From Paraburkholderia sp. CNPSo 3272 (lineage in GTDB: Bacteria > Pseudomonadota > Gammaproteobacteria > Burkholderiales > Burkholderiaceae): 64,000 nucleotides of DNA. The translations under genes were made by a program, and so were the position numbers. The stretch is taken from positions 124,001 to 188,000 of the forward strand of contig NZ_JAMBPQ010000012.1 of NCBI RefSeq assembly GCF_024206495.1. Reading direction: 5' to 3'. The notes under the pieces are model-generated. The model did no database searches and was not told the origin of the DNA. It saw only the letters and a program-made list of their open reading frames with translations. Positions 52,275 through 61,003 of the stretch are shown one piece after another. Position 1 is the first letter of the stretch. The number at the start of each line of letters is the position of its first letter.

Positions 52275-52402
52275 GTTGTTCCTCCAGCTGGTATGCAATG
52301 TCGAGCGGATTGAGGTTTGAGGGCGGCGCGCGTCAACGTGGGCCGCCTCTGGACATCGTGTTGACTGGCGCGCGCCTTTGAGAAGCGCGCGCCCGTTGGC
52401 GT

Positions 52403-54190
52403 TTAGAACAGCGCTTCGTCGACTTCCATCAGCGTCTTCGAACCCGCGCGCGCCTGGCGGATCGACGTGGCCGTTTCGGGCAGCAGCTTCGCGAAATAGA
52501 AACGCGCCGTGGCCAGCTTCGACCTGTAGAACGGATCGCCCGAGCTTTCCTTGTCGAGCGCGACGCGCGCCATGCGTGCCCAGAAGTACGCGAACACGAG
52601 GTGGCCCGCCGTGCGCAGATACGGCACCGCGGCCGCGCCCACTTCGTCCGGGTTCTGCATCGCCTTCATGCCGATTTCCATCGTGAGCTTCTGCATCTTG
52701 TCGCCGATGTCAGCGAGCGGATTCACGAACTCCTGCATTTCCGGCTTGACGCCTTCGGCTTCGACGAAATCCGTCACGAGCTTGCCGAACTTCTTGAGCT
52801 TCGCGCCCATGTCGCCCAGCACTTTGCGGCCCAGCAGGTCGAGCGACTGGATCGTGTTCGTGCCTTCGTAGATCTGGTTGATACGCGCGTCGCGCACATA
52901 CTGCTCCATGCCCCACTCGGAGATGAAACCGTGGCCGCCGAACACCTGCATGCCGAGGTTGGTGCTCTCGAACGCGTTGTCGGTGAGGAAGGCCTTGATG
53001 ATCGGCGTGAGCAGCGCGACGAGGTCGGCCGCTTCCTTGCGCTCGCCTTCGTCGCCGTGCGAGAGCTCCTTGTCGATCTGCAGCGCCGACCAGTAGGTGA
53101 ACGCGCGCGCGCCTTCGGCCCATGCCTTCTGCGTGAGCAGCATGCGGCGCACGTCCGGATGCACGATGATCGGGTCAGCGGCCTTCTCGGGCGCCTTCGG
53201 GCCCGTCAGCGAGCGCATCTGCAGGCGCTCCTTCGCATAGACGAGCGAGTTCTGGTACGCGACTTCGGTGAGGCCGAGGCCTTGCATGCCGACGCCCAGA
53301 CGCGCCGCGTTCATCATCACGAACATGGCGTTCAAGCCCTTGTTCGGTTCGCCGACGAGCCAGCCCTTCGCGCCGTCGAGATTCATCACGCACGTCGCGT
53401 TGCCGTGAATGCCCATCTTGTGCTCGATCGAGCCGCACTTGATGCCGTTGCGCTCGCCCACTTCGCCGGCTGCCGTGGGGATGAACTTCGGCACGACGAA
53501 CAGCGAGATGCCCTTGGTTCCCGGCGGCGCATCAGGCAGGCGCGCGAGCACGAGGTGGACGATGTTCTCGGCCATGTCGTGCTCACCGCTCGAGATGAAG
53601 ATCTTCGTGCCGGTGATCGCGTACGAGCCGTCGCCGTTGGGCTCGGCCTTGGTGCGCAGGATGCCGAGGTCGGTGCCGCAGTGCGGCTCGGTCAGGCACA
53701 TCGTGCCGGTCCACACGCCTGCAACGAGCTTCGGCAGATACGCCTTCTGGAGTTCGGGCGTGCCGTGCGCATGCAGACACTCGTAGGCGCCATGCGAGAG
53801 ACCCGGGTACATGGTCCACGCCTGGTTCGCCGAGTTCAGCATTTCGTAGAGCGCGTTGTTCACGAACGCGGGCAGGCCCTGGCCGCCGTATTCGGGATCG
53901 CAGCCGAGCGCGGGCCAGCCGGCTTCGACATATTGCCTGTACGCTTCCTTGAAACCAGCGGGCGTGGTGACGACGCCGTCGCCGGCGTAGGTGCAGCCCT
54001 CACGGTCGCCGATCTGGTTCAGCGGAAACAGCACCTCGGAGCAGAATTTGCCGGCTTCTTCGAGCACCTGGTTGATGGTGTCGGCGTCGAGGTCGGCGTG
54101 CTTCGGCATCTGCTTCACTTCGCCTTCCACGTTCAGCAGTTCGTGCAGAACGAACTGCATGTCGCGCAGCGGCGCGGTGTACTGTCCCAT
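52403..54190 (-). CDS. Acyl-CoA dehydrogenase (FadE-like, C-terminal extended)
   Basis: A 595-residue FAD enzyme for the first step of beta-oxidation. The FAD/substrate segments are CLTEPHCGTDLG and SGEHDM, with GGHGFISEWGMEQYVRD and IYEGTNTIQSLDLLGRK in the C-terminal helical domain. It is longer than short-chain dehydrogenases (about 380) because of a 130-residue C-terminal extension, as in the long-chain types of this group. GGAGAG precedes ATG 54190. It is downstream of the TetR gene by 70 bases. Confidence 0.92.
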   Translation of the reverse strand: MGQYTAPLRDMQFVLHELLNVEGEVKQMPKHADLDADTINQVLEEAGKFCSEVLFPLNQIGDREGCTYAGDGVVTTPAGFKEAYRQYVEAGWPALGCDPEYGGQGLPAFVNNALYEMLNSANQAWTMYPGLSHGAYECLHAHGTPELQKAYLPKLVAGVWTGTMCLTEPHCGTDLGILRTKAEPNGDGSYAITGTKIFISSGEHDMAENIVHLVLARLPDAPPGTKGISLFVVPKFIPTAAGEVGERNGIKCGSIEHKMGIHGNATCVMNLDGAKGWLVGEPNKGLNAMFVMMNAARLGVGMQGLGLTEVAYQNSLVYAKERLQMRSLTGPKAPEKAADPIIVHPDVRRMLLTQKAWAEGARAFTYWSALQIDKELSHGDEGERKEAADLVALLTPIIKAFLTDNAFESTNLGMQVFGGHGFISEWGMEQYVRDARINQIYEGTNTIQSLDLLGRKVLGDMGAKLKKFGKLVTDFVEAEGVKPEMQEFVNPLADIGDKMQKLTMEIGMKAMQNPDEVGAAAVPYLRTAGHLVFAYFWARMARVALDKESSGDPFYRSKLATARFYFAKLLPETATSIRQARAGSKTLMEVDEALF

Positions 54191-54260
54191 GTCTTCTCTC
54201 CAAAATTTGAGCTTCGGGTCCCTCGCGCGCCGCCGCGACTTCGATGTTGCGGCCTGGGCG

Positions 54261-54860
54261 CTACTGGGTCTCGCTCTGATACGAAACAATCAGCCTCTCG
54301 AACGCGGCCCACGTATGCTCGACCGCGTCCGGCAGATGCAGGAAGCGGCCGTCATGATGAAGGCCGAGCGTCACGCTATACAGTTCGAAGAGCATCAGCG
54401 CGGGATCGGTCTCCTTGCGCAAATGGCCTTCTTCAATTGCCTGCGAAATGGCCCTCAGGAGCGCCGCGCGCCACATCGACACGCTCGCGACCAGCGTCTC
54501 GCGCACCTGGCTGTCCGCGCGGTCGTCGTACTCGACGGCGCCGCTGATGTAGATGCAGCCGGTCGTGACTTCGTGAATGCGCTTCTCGAACCATCGCGAC
54601 AGCATCGCACGCAGACGCGGCAAACCGCGTGGCTCGCGCAAACTCGGAAAGAAGACTTCTTCCTCGAATCGACGGTGGTACTCGCGCACCACCTCGACCT
54701 GCAGGTCCTCCCGAGACCCGAAGTGAGCAAAGACGCCACTCTTGCTCATCTGCATGCGCTCCGCGAGCAGGCCGATGGTCAGGCCTTCAAGGCCATCGCG
54801 ACCTGAGAGGTCGAGTGCTGCATCCAGAATGGCGGCTCGTGTCTGTTCGCCTTTTCGCAT
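54261..54860 (-). CDS. TetR-family regulator of the fatty-acid operon
   Basis: A 199-residue repressor-type protein. The N-terminal HTH (ILDAALDLSGRDGLEGLTIGLLAERMQMSKSGVFAHFGSREDL, residues about 9-51) is typical. The C-terminal part is a helical ligand-binding domain. It is the first gene of the acyl-CoA dehydrogenase unit and probably senses acyl-CoA or fatty acid, like other TetR proteins beside beta-oxidation operons. A perfect AT-rich dyad at 54993-55010, 133 bases upstream, is a candidate operator. Confidence 0.88.
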   Translation of the reverse strand: MRKGEQTRAAILDAALDLSGRDGLEGLTIGLLAERMQMSKSGVFAHFGSREDLQVEVVREYHRRFEEEVFFPSLREPRGLPRLRAMLSRWFEKRIHEVTTGCIYISGAVEYDDRADSQVRETLVASVSMWRAALLRAISQAIEEGHLRKETDPALMLFELYSVTLGLHHDGRFLHLPDAVEHTWAAFERLIVSYQSETQ

Positions 54861-54874
54861 AGCTTTCTTTACCG

Positions 54875-54903
54875 TAACGATGTGGCCTCGATGTCGCTGT
54901 CAA
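54875..54903 (-). promoter_or_regulatory. Candidate promoter of the TetR-fad unit
   Basis: On the minus strand TTGACA (54903-54898) matches the -35 consensus, and TCGTTA (54880-54875) 17 bases on is a weak -10. The fit to -10 is poor, so this is only a suggestion. Confidence 0.3.
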
Positions 54904-54992
54904 CTGCTCATTAACTGCTTACATCTTGGCTTGAATTAAATCGAACGGCCGTACTATTGTTGAGGACAGCCGTCCGCGAAACAAGGACTTTA

Positions 54993-55010
54993 TTAGAAAC
55001 CGATTTCTAA
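54993..55010. promoter_or_regulatory. 18-bp dyad TTAGAAA-CCGA-TTTCTAA, candidate TetR operator
   Basis: A perfect 7-bp inverted repeat with a 4-base centre, AT-rich in a GC-rich region, between the clsB stop and the TetR gene. The size fits a TetR-family operator. It could instead be a weak hairpin after clsB, but there is no T run. Confidence 0.45.
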
Positions 55011-55102
55011 CCGGCACTCTAATTTTCGGGGTTCGGGCACCGCGCGCAAGCCGACATTCTCTCGATTGCACGTACGTGGATTCGTATGGCAGCGTTCTGT
55101 TT

Positions 55103-56491
55103 CTAGTCGTAGCCGCCCACGGTGATGAGCTTCATGAGCGCACGATAGAACGCCCACGCGAGCCAGTTCACGGCGCGCACCTGCCACGGCCGTGCCTCGT
55201 ATCGCGCGCGGTCGATCTGCGCGGCGTCTCCGAAAGCCGCAAGGATCTCGCCGCGCAGCTGTTCGATCTGCGGATGCTGCACGAGCAGCACGTTGGCCTC
55301 GTTGTTGAGCACGAGGCTGAGTGCATCGAGGTTCGAGGAACCCACGGTGCCCCAGCTCGAATCGACGACGGCCACCTTGCCGTGGAGCATCGTTTTCTCG
55401 TACTCCGCAATCTGCACGCCGGCGCTGAGAAGCTGGTGATAGAGGAACGGCACTCCGTAGTCGAGCACCTTGAATTCCTTTCGTCCGACCAGAAGCTTGA
55501 CCGCGACGCCGCGTTCCGCGGCGCTCACGAGCGCGCGACGCAGCCGCCGGCCCGGCATGAAGTACGGATTGGCGAGCAGCACTTCCTTGCGCGCCTCGCC
55601 GATGGCGTCGAGATAAGCCTTTTCGATCGCGCGCCGGTTCACCACGTTGTCGCGCGCGACGAACGCCACGCAGGGAACCTGCGCCGCGCGCGGATCGCGC
55701 ACACTCGCGCGCAGGCGTTCGCGCAGACGCGTGAAGAAGCGTTTCGCCCGAGACGAGCGAACGGTGGGCGCAAGCGCACGCAGCGCGTCGTCGACGATCA
55801 GCGTGGGGCGACCCACCGTATGCCCGGTGGGATGCGGCGACATGAAGCCCGCGCTCGCGGGCACGCCGGGCGACACCTGCTGGGGCAGCGGCGGCCGGTA
55901 GCCGAGCCGGATACGCCGCCACTGCTGCTCGATCGCGAGTCGCACGTCCACCACCACGGGGCCAGACAGTTCGACGGCGAAATCCCAGCGTGCGTACGGC
56001 AGCCTGTGGCCGTTCTGCTCGAAATCGTCGATCACGTTGATGCCGCCGCAAAAGGCGAACTGGTCGTCGACCACGGCGAGCTTGCGGTGGGTGCGCGAGA
56101 AGCCGAAGCGCCCGAAGATATGCGGGTTGTAGACGCGGTGCTCGACCCCCGCGCCCGGCCAGGTCTCGAAGAGCGCAATGCGCGGCGAGCCGATGCCGTC
56201 GGTGATGACGCGCACGCGCACGCCGCGCGCCGCCGCGCGCATGAGCGCATCGGAGAGTGCGCGGCCGATGTCGTCGTCGCAGAAAATATAAGTTTCGAGC
56301 GCGACGTCACGCTCGGCGGCGTCGATGCGCTCGATCATCGCGCCGAACAAATCGGCGCTCGAGCCGAACAGGCGCACGTCGTTGCCGCTCGTGAAGCGAT
56401 AGCGCGAACGATAGCGCCGGCCAAGCAGCGACTCGCGCAGCCTCACTACACGCTGCGATTCAATGCCGGGATCGGTACTGGTTTCGCTCAT
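55103..56491 (-). CDS. clsB: Cardiolipin synthase ClsB, phospholipase D family
   Basis: A 462-residue phospholipase-D-fold enzyme that makes cardiolipin in the inner membrane. Two HKD motifs are present: HRKLAVVD near residue 133 and HGKVAVVD near 368, each with the Gly-Gly/Ser-Ser-Asn tail (FCGGIN, GSSNLD). The region before the first motif (LFGSSADLFGAMIERIDAAERDVALETYIF) is typical of ClsB. ATG 56491 is chosen; the longer frame to 56620 overlaps nudB. It follows nudB by 7 bases on the minus strand. Confidence 0.9.
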   Translation of the reverse strand: MSETSTDPGIESQRVVRLRESLLGRRYRSRYRFTSGNDVRLFGSSADLFGAMIERIDAAERDVALETYIFCDDDIGRALSDALMRAAARGVRVRVITDGIGSPRIALFETWPGAGVEHRVYNPHIFGRFGFSRTHRKLAVVDDQFAFCGGINVIDDFEQNGHRLPYARWDFAVELSGPVVVDVRLAIEQQWRRIRLGYRPPLPQQVSPGVPASAGFMSPHPTGHTVGRPTLIVDDALRALAPTVRSSRAKRFFTRLRERLRASVRDPRAAQVPCVAFVARDNVVNRRAIEKAYLDAIGEARKEVLLANPYFMPGRRLRRALVSAAERGVAVKLLVGRKEFKVLDYGVPFLYHQLLSAGVQIAEYEKTMLHGKVAVVDSSWGTVGSSNLDALSLVLNNEANVLLVQHPQIEQLRGEILAAFGDAAQIDRARYEARPWQVRAVNWLAWAFYRALMKLITVGGYD

Positions 56492-56498
56492 GTTGCGC

Positions 56499-56993
56499 TC
56501 ACCCGCGTCCCTCACACCCTTCGCGCGCTTCGCGTAGCCGCATGGGCAGTTGCAGAATGGCCTCGCGGTTCGACCACGAGAAGCACTTCGCCGCCGCCTG
56601 CTCGTTGGGCAGCCACGCATAGGCCGTATGCTCGCGCGGCGCGAGCGTGACGACTGTGCCCCTGGGCACTTCCAGGCTGAACCAGTGCTCGGTGTTGCGC
56701 GTGACGCCGGGCGCGTAGCGATGCCGCCACACGGGATAGATTTCGTACTCGATCTCGTGGTGCCAGTCGAGCAGCGCCGCCGGCGGTACGTTCACGGCGC
56801 CCACAGCAATACCCGTCTCCTCGCTCACCTCGCGCACGGCGGTTTCGGCGAACGACTCGTCGAGTCGATCCTTCGAGCCGGTGACCGACTGCCAGAAGCC
56901 CGGGCGGTCAGCGCGTTCGATGATCAGGACCTCCAGTTGCGGCGTATGGATGACGACGAGTACGGATTCCGGAATCTTCGGCGGCTTCTGCAT
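56499..56993 (-). CDS. nudB: Dihydroneopterin triphosphate diphosphatase (Nudix, NudB)
   Basis: A 164-residue Nudix hydrolase of folate synthesis, releasing pyrophosphate from dihydroneopterin triphosphate. The Nudix box is G-SKDRLD-E-SFAETAV-REVSEETG, with REV-EE intact but one more residue than usual between the first Gly and the first Glu. FWQSVTGS precedes it as in NudB. ATG 56993 is chosen; the frame to 57107 runs across the terminator. It sits between aspS and clsB. Confidence 0.87.
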   Translation of the reverse strand: MQKPPKIPESVLVVIHTPQLEVLIIERADRPGFWQSVTGSKDRLDESFAETAVREVSEETGIAVGAVNVPPAALLDWHHEIEYEIYPVWRHRYAPGVTRNTEHWFSLEVPRGTVVTLAPREHTAYAWLPNEQAAAKCFSWSNREAILQLPMRLREAREGCEGRG

Positions 56994-57065
56994 GGTGTTG
57001 GAGGGTGGGGAGGAACGCGCGCTGCGCGCTTGCGGCGCGTCTAAAGATAATTTAACGCAAAAAGC

Positions 57066-57092
57066 AAAAAAGGCGCACGATGCGCCTTTTTT
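57066..57092. terminator. Bidirectional intrinsic terminator after aspS
   Basis: AAAAAAGGCGCA (57066-57077) pairs perfectly with TGCGCCTTTTTT (57081-57092) around a CGA loop. Seen on either strand a GC-rich stem is followed by six T. It should stop the aspS transcript before nudB. Confidence 0.93.
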
Positions 57093-57142
57093 GTTGTTGC
57101 GATGCAAAAGCCCTGGGGGCCTTCACAGCAGCCGAATGCGGC

Positions 57143-58948
57143 TTACTGCGCCGTCTTCTGCTCGGGCTGGCGCAGACGGATGTGCAGTTCGCGCAGCTGG
57201 CGCTCGTCCACCGGGCTCGGGGCCTGCGTAAGCAGGTCCTGCGCGCGTTGCGTCTTCGGAAACGCGATCACGTCGCGAATCGAATCGGCGCCGGCCATCA
57301 TCGTGACGATGCGGTCCAGACCGAACGCGATACCGCCGTGCGGCGGCGCGCCGTATTGCAGCGCGTCGAGCAGGAAGCCGAACTTCGCGCGCGCTTCTTC
57401 CGCATTGATCTTGAGCGCGCGGAACACCTTGCTCTGCACGTCTTCCTGATAGATACGCACCGAGCCGCCGCCGATTTCCCAGCCGTTCAGCACCATGTCG
57501 TAAGCCTTGGCGAGGCAGCGGCCCGGATCCGTTTCGAGGTATTCCAGGTGCTCGTCCTTCGGGCTCGTGAACGGGTGGTGCGCGGCCACGTAGCGGTTTT
57601 CTTCCTCGTCGTACTCGAACATCGGGAAGTCGATGACCCACAGCGGCTTCCAGCCCTTCTCGACGAGACCGTTGGCACGGCCGAACTCAGAGTGGCCGAT
57701 CTTCAGGCGCAGTGCGCCGAGGCTGTCGTTCACGACCTTCGCACGGTCTGCCGCGAAGAAGATGATGTCGCCGTCTTGCGCGCCGGTGCGCTCGAGGATC
57801 GCGGCAATCGCGGCGTCGTGCAGGTTCTTGACGATCGGGCTTTGCAGACCGTCACGACCCTTCGCGGCTTCGTTGACCTTGATCCACGCGAGACCCTTCG
57901 CGCCGTAAATGCGCACGAATTCCGTGTAGCCGTCGATGTCGCCGCGCGACAGCTCGCCGCCCTTCGGCACGCGCAGCGCCGCGACGCGGCCGTCCTTCGT
58001 GTTGGCCGGTGCGCTGAACACCTTGAAGTCGACGTCCTTCATGGCGTCGGTCAACTCGGTGAATTCGAGCTTCACGCGCAGGTCCGGCTTGTCCGAACCG
58101 AAGCGGCTCATGGCTTCCGAGTACGGCATGATCGGGAACTTCGCGTCGAGCTCGACGTCGATCGTTTCCTTGAACACGTGACGCGCCATATCTTCGAACA
58201 GGTCGCGGATTTCCTGCTCGCCGAGGAACGACGTTTCGCAGTCGATCTGCGTGAATTCGGGCTGACGGTCGGCGCGCAAGTCTTCGTCGCGGAAGCACTT
58301 GACGATCTGGTAGTAGCGATCGAAGTTCGCCACCATCAGCAACTGCTTGAAGAGCTGCGGCGACTGCGGCAGCGCGAAGAACTGGCCCGCGTTCACGCGC
58401 GACGGCACGAGGTAATCGCGCGCGCCTTCCGGCGTGCTCTTCGTGAGCATCGGCGTTTCGATGTCGATGAAGCCGAGCGCGTCGAGATACTTGCGCACGG
58501 CCATCGTCACGCGGTAGCGCAGACGCAGGTTGTGCTGCATCTGCGGACGGCGCAGGTCGAGCACCCGATGCGTGAGGCGCGTGGTTTCCGAGAGGTTGTC
58601 GTCGTCGAGCTGGAACGGCGGCGTGACCGATGCGTTGAGCACCACGATTTCGTGGCACAGCACTTCGATCTTGCCGCTCGTGAGGTTCGCGTTGACCGTG
58701 CCTTCCGGACGAGTGCGAACGAGACCCTTGACCTGCACGCAGAACTCGTTGCGCACGCCTTCGGCGATTTTGAACATTTCCGCGCGGTCCGGATCGCAGA
58801 CGACCTGAACGAGGCCCTCGCGGTCGCGCAGGTCGATGAAGATGACGCCGCCATGGTCGCGGCGGCGCTGCACCCATCCGCACAGCGAAACAGTTTGGCC
58901 CAGCAGCTGTTCGGTCACCAGACCGCAGTATTCAGATCTCATCGACAT
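57143..58948 (-). CDS. aspS: Aspartyl-tRNA synthetase
   Basis: A 601-residue class II synthetase. The N-terminal OB-fold anticodon domain starts RSEYCGLVTEQLLGQTVSLCGWV with RRDHGGVIFIDLRDREG. The catalytic core carries RYRVTMAVRKYLDALGFIDIETPML (motif 1 region), FRDEDLRADRQPEFTQID (motif 2), and GLDRIV (motif 3). The bacterial GAD insertion lies between motifs 2 and 3. Start 58948 gives MSMRSEYCG; the second Met is a near alternative. It is the third gene of the fmdB-DUF502-aspS series. Confidence 0.97.
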   Translation of the reverse strand: MSMRSEYCGLVTEQLLGQTVSLCGWVQRRRDHGGVIFIDLRDREGLVQVVCDPDRAEMFKIAEGVRNEFCVQVKGLVRTRPEGTVNANLTSGKIEVLCHEIVVLNASVTPPFQLDDDNLSETTRLTHRVLDLRRPQMQHNLRLRYRVTMAVRKYLDALGFIDIETPMLTKSTPEGARDYLVPSRVNAGQFFALPQSPQLFKQLLMVANFDRYYQIVKCFRDEDLRADRQPEFTQIDCETSFLGEQEIRDLFEDMARHVFKETIDVELDAKFPIMPYSEAMSRFGSDKPDLRVKLEFTELTDAMKDVDFKVFSAPANTKDGRVAALRVPKGGELSRGDIDGYTEFVRIYGAKGLAWIKVNEAAKGRDGLQSPIVKNLHDAAIAAILERTGAQDGDIIFFAADRAKVVNDSLGALRLKIGHSEFGRANGLVEKGWKPLWVIDFPMFEYDEEENRYVAAHHPFTSPKDEHLEYLETDPGRCLAKAYDMVLNGWEIGGGSVRIYQEDVQSKVFRALKINAEEARAKFGFLLDALQYGAPPHGGIAFGLDRIVTMMAGADSIRDVIAFPKTQRAQDLLTQAPSPVDERQLRELHIRLRQPEQKTAQ

Positions 58949-59011
58949 GATGTTCGTCTTTCGTTATGCATGAATGAACGGGAGCGGCGCGCAGCAGCGC
59001 GTCGTCCGGTA

Positions 59012-59653
59012 TTAAAGCGGAGGATCGATGGGGCGGCGTGGTGAGGTTGCCGGCGCGACCACGCCCATCGAAACAATATACTTGAGCGCGGCGTCGACGG
59101 TCATGTCCAGCTCGACCACCTCGCTCTTTGGCACCATCAGGAAAAAGCCCGACGTCGGATTCGGCGTAGTCGGGACATACACGCTCACGTGATCTTCCTG
59201 CAGGTGGTTGACCACGTCGCCGCCGGGAATGCCGGTGAGAAACGCGATCGTCCACGAACCCTTGCGCGGGTATTCGATCAGGAGCGCTTTGCGAAATGCA
59301 TTGCCGTTGCTCGAAAGCAGTGTATCGGAAACCTGCTGGATGCTGCCGTACAGCGGTCCGATGATCGGAATGCGGCGCACCAGCGCGTTCCACCACTCCA
59401 CCAGCTTCTGGCCGATGAAGTTGTGCGTGAGCAGACCGACCCCGAAGATGAACGCGAGCGTCAGCACCGCGCCGAGTCCCGGCAGGCGCACACCGAACAT
59501 GCGCTCCGGCCGCCACGATTCGGGCAGCAGCAGCAGCGTCTGATCCATCGTGCCGATGACGAGGTTCAGCACCCACAGCGTGATGGCCAGCGGCACCAGC
59601 ACCAGAAGGCCGGTCAGGAATACCGATTTGAACGTCGCTTTCTTGATCGTCAT
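59012..59653 (-). CDS. DUF502 family membrane protein
   Basis: A 213-residue protein of the DUF502 family, role not established. Two hydrophobic segments are visible near the N-terminus (about residues 9-30 and 62-84), then GGDVVNHLQEDHVSVYVPTTPNPTSGF in the cytoplasmic or periplasmic part. It starts 64 bases before aspS and after an fmdB-type gene, the usual neighbourhood in Burkholderiaceae. ATG 59653 is chosen, with 59665 in frame as an alternative; neither has a clear Shine-Dalgarno site. Confidence 0.85.
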   Translation of the reverse strand: MTIKKATFKSVFLTGLLVLVPLAITLWVLNLVIGTMDQTLLLLPESWRPERMFGVRLPGLGAVLTLAFIFGVGLLTHNFIGQKLVEWWNALVRRIPIIGPLYGSIQQVSDTLLSSNGNAFRKALLIEYPRKGSWTIAFLTGIPGGDVVNHLQEDHVSVYVPTTPNPTSGFFLMVPKSEVVELDMTVDAALKYIVSMGVVAPATSPRRPIDPPL

Positions 59654-59748
59654 GTACACCGCCATGCGGGCCGCGCGCAGCCACAGGCTGCCGGCGCGGC
59701 TACGGCGCGGCGCGTGTCCCGGAAATACAGGAATCGCGCCGCAGGTTA

Positions 59749-60108
59749 TCAGGTCGAGGCTGCCGGGCTGGGCGTACTCGCGGGGGTGCTTGCGGCGGGC
59801 GCGGCTGGGCTCGACTCGCTGGAAGCACTCGTGGCACCCTCGCCGGCCGGCTTGCTGGCCTCCGACGACGGCGCGTTTTCGCCAGCCTCCTTCGCGCCGG
59901 CCGCCGCGCTGCCCTTGCCGCCGTTGCCGCCGCGGAAATCGGTGACGTACCAGCCCGAACCCTTCAGCTGGAAGCCCGCCGCGGTGACCTGCTTGCGAAA
60001 CGTGTCCGCGCCGCAGTTCGGGCACTGCGTCAGGGGCGCATCGCTCATCTTTTGGAGCACGTCCTTGTCGAAGCCGCACGACTCGCAGCGATAAGCGTAG
60101 ATCGGCAT
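59749..60108 (-). CDS. FmdB-type zinc-ribbon protein
   Basis: A 119-residue protein with a small zinc ribbon at the N-terminus: YRCESCGF and QCPNCGAD provide four Cys. Residues 1-60 match the FmdB family (MPIYAYRCESCG, FQLKGSGWYVTDF). The remaining 60 residues are an Ala/Ser/Pro-rich low-complexity tail. A role in regulation was proposed from the first FmdB, but most members have no proven function. It is upstream of DUF502 and aspS. Confidence 0.88.
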   Translation of the reverse strand: MPIYAYRCESCGFDKDVLQKMSDAPLTQCPNCGADTFRKQVTAAGFQLKGSGWYVTDFRGGNGGKGSAAAGAKEAGENAPSSEASKPAGEGATSASSESSPAAPAASTPASTPSPAAST

Positions 60109-60273
60109 GATCTCTATCCTGATGAAAATCTGATAATTGCTTGCAAAGCCTTGAATTATAGCCGCAAACCAGGATCGCCCCTGGCATTTACCGGGGTGGG
60201 GTGTCCAGCGCAGAGGGTCGGAGGGTTGCGGCCGCTCAAGTCAGATGAGGGCAGGTTGCGCGCACATCAAGAG

Positions 60274-60303
60274 CGCGCGCGGCCATGCAAGGCGCCGCGC
60301 GCG
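60274..60303. terminator. GC-only hairpin downstream of the methyltransferase gene
   Basis: CGCGCGCGGC (60274-60283) pairs with GCCGCGCGCG (60294-60303) over a 10-nt loop, 22 bases beyond the methyltransferase stop on the minus strand. No T run, so termination is uncertain. Confidence 0.35.
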
Positions 60304-60325
60304 TGGCGCGAGCGCCTGAGGCAGC

Positions 60326-60976
60326 TCAAACGGGCGACGGCGCGACGTCGTTGCGGCGCCACACGAGCCAGCGCTCGCGCCCGGCGAACACGGGCAGCGA
60401 GTCGGCCACGGGCTGATCGTCGGCCAGCGTGAAGTACGGCGTGAGCAACGCGTCGAGTTCGTCGCGCGCAATCGCGAACGGCGGCCCCTTGGGCGTCTCG
60501 CCGATGAAGAAGTAGCCCGCGAGCAACGCGCCGGGCTGCAACAGCCCGGCCATGCGGTTGGCGTAGCTCGCGCGCTGCGCTTTGGGCAGCGCACACAGGA
60601 ACGCGCGCTCGAACACCCAGGCGGGCGTGAACGGCGGCGTATAGGCGTAGAAGTCCGCCTCTTCGACGACACCGGCGTACTGCCCCAGCGCCGCGCGCGC
60701 GCTCGCGACAGCAGCCGGAGCGAAGTCGATGGCGCGCACCGTGCGACCGCGCTCCGCGAGCCAGCGGGCCTCCCAGGCGTTGCCACAGCCCGGAATCAGC
60801 ACCGCGGCCTCGGGGTGCGCGGTGGCGAAAGCTTCGAACTGGCGCTGCACGCCCGCCTGATCCCAAGGCGTGAAGCCGCGCTCAAAGCGCTCGTCCCAGA
60901 ACGAGGGCGACGCCGGGTCGCGGGTTTCGAACTCGGGCACGTCGCCCGGTTGCGGCGGCAGGATCGGGTCGCTCAT
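60326..60976 (-). CDS. TPMT-type SAM-dependent methyltransferase
   Basis: A 216-residue methyltransferase of the thiopurine S-methyltransferase fold. SPSFWDERFERGFTPWDQ is the family opening, VLIPGCGNAWEARWLAERG the SAM-binding motif and IDFAPAAVASAR the following acidic loop. The substrate could be a thiol, halide or selenium compound. AAGGAG precedes ATG 60976. It is next to ubiB on the same strand, 27 bases apart, but a role in quinone synthesis is not indicated. Confidence 0.85.
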   Translation of the reverse strand: MSDPILPPQPGDVPEFETRDPASPSFWDERFERGFTPWDQAGVQRQFEAFATAHPEAAVLIPGCGNAWEARWLAERGRTVRAIDFAPAAVASARAALGQYAGVVEEADFYAYTPPFTPAWVFERAFLCALPKAQRASYANRMAGLLQPGALLAGYFFIGETPKGPPFAIARDELDALLTPYFTLADDQPVADSLPVFAGRERWLVWRRNDVAPSPV

Positions 60977-61003
60977 CGTCTCACTCCTTGTTCTCGTGGT
61001 CCG

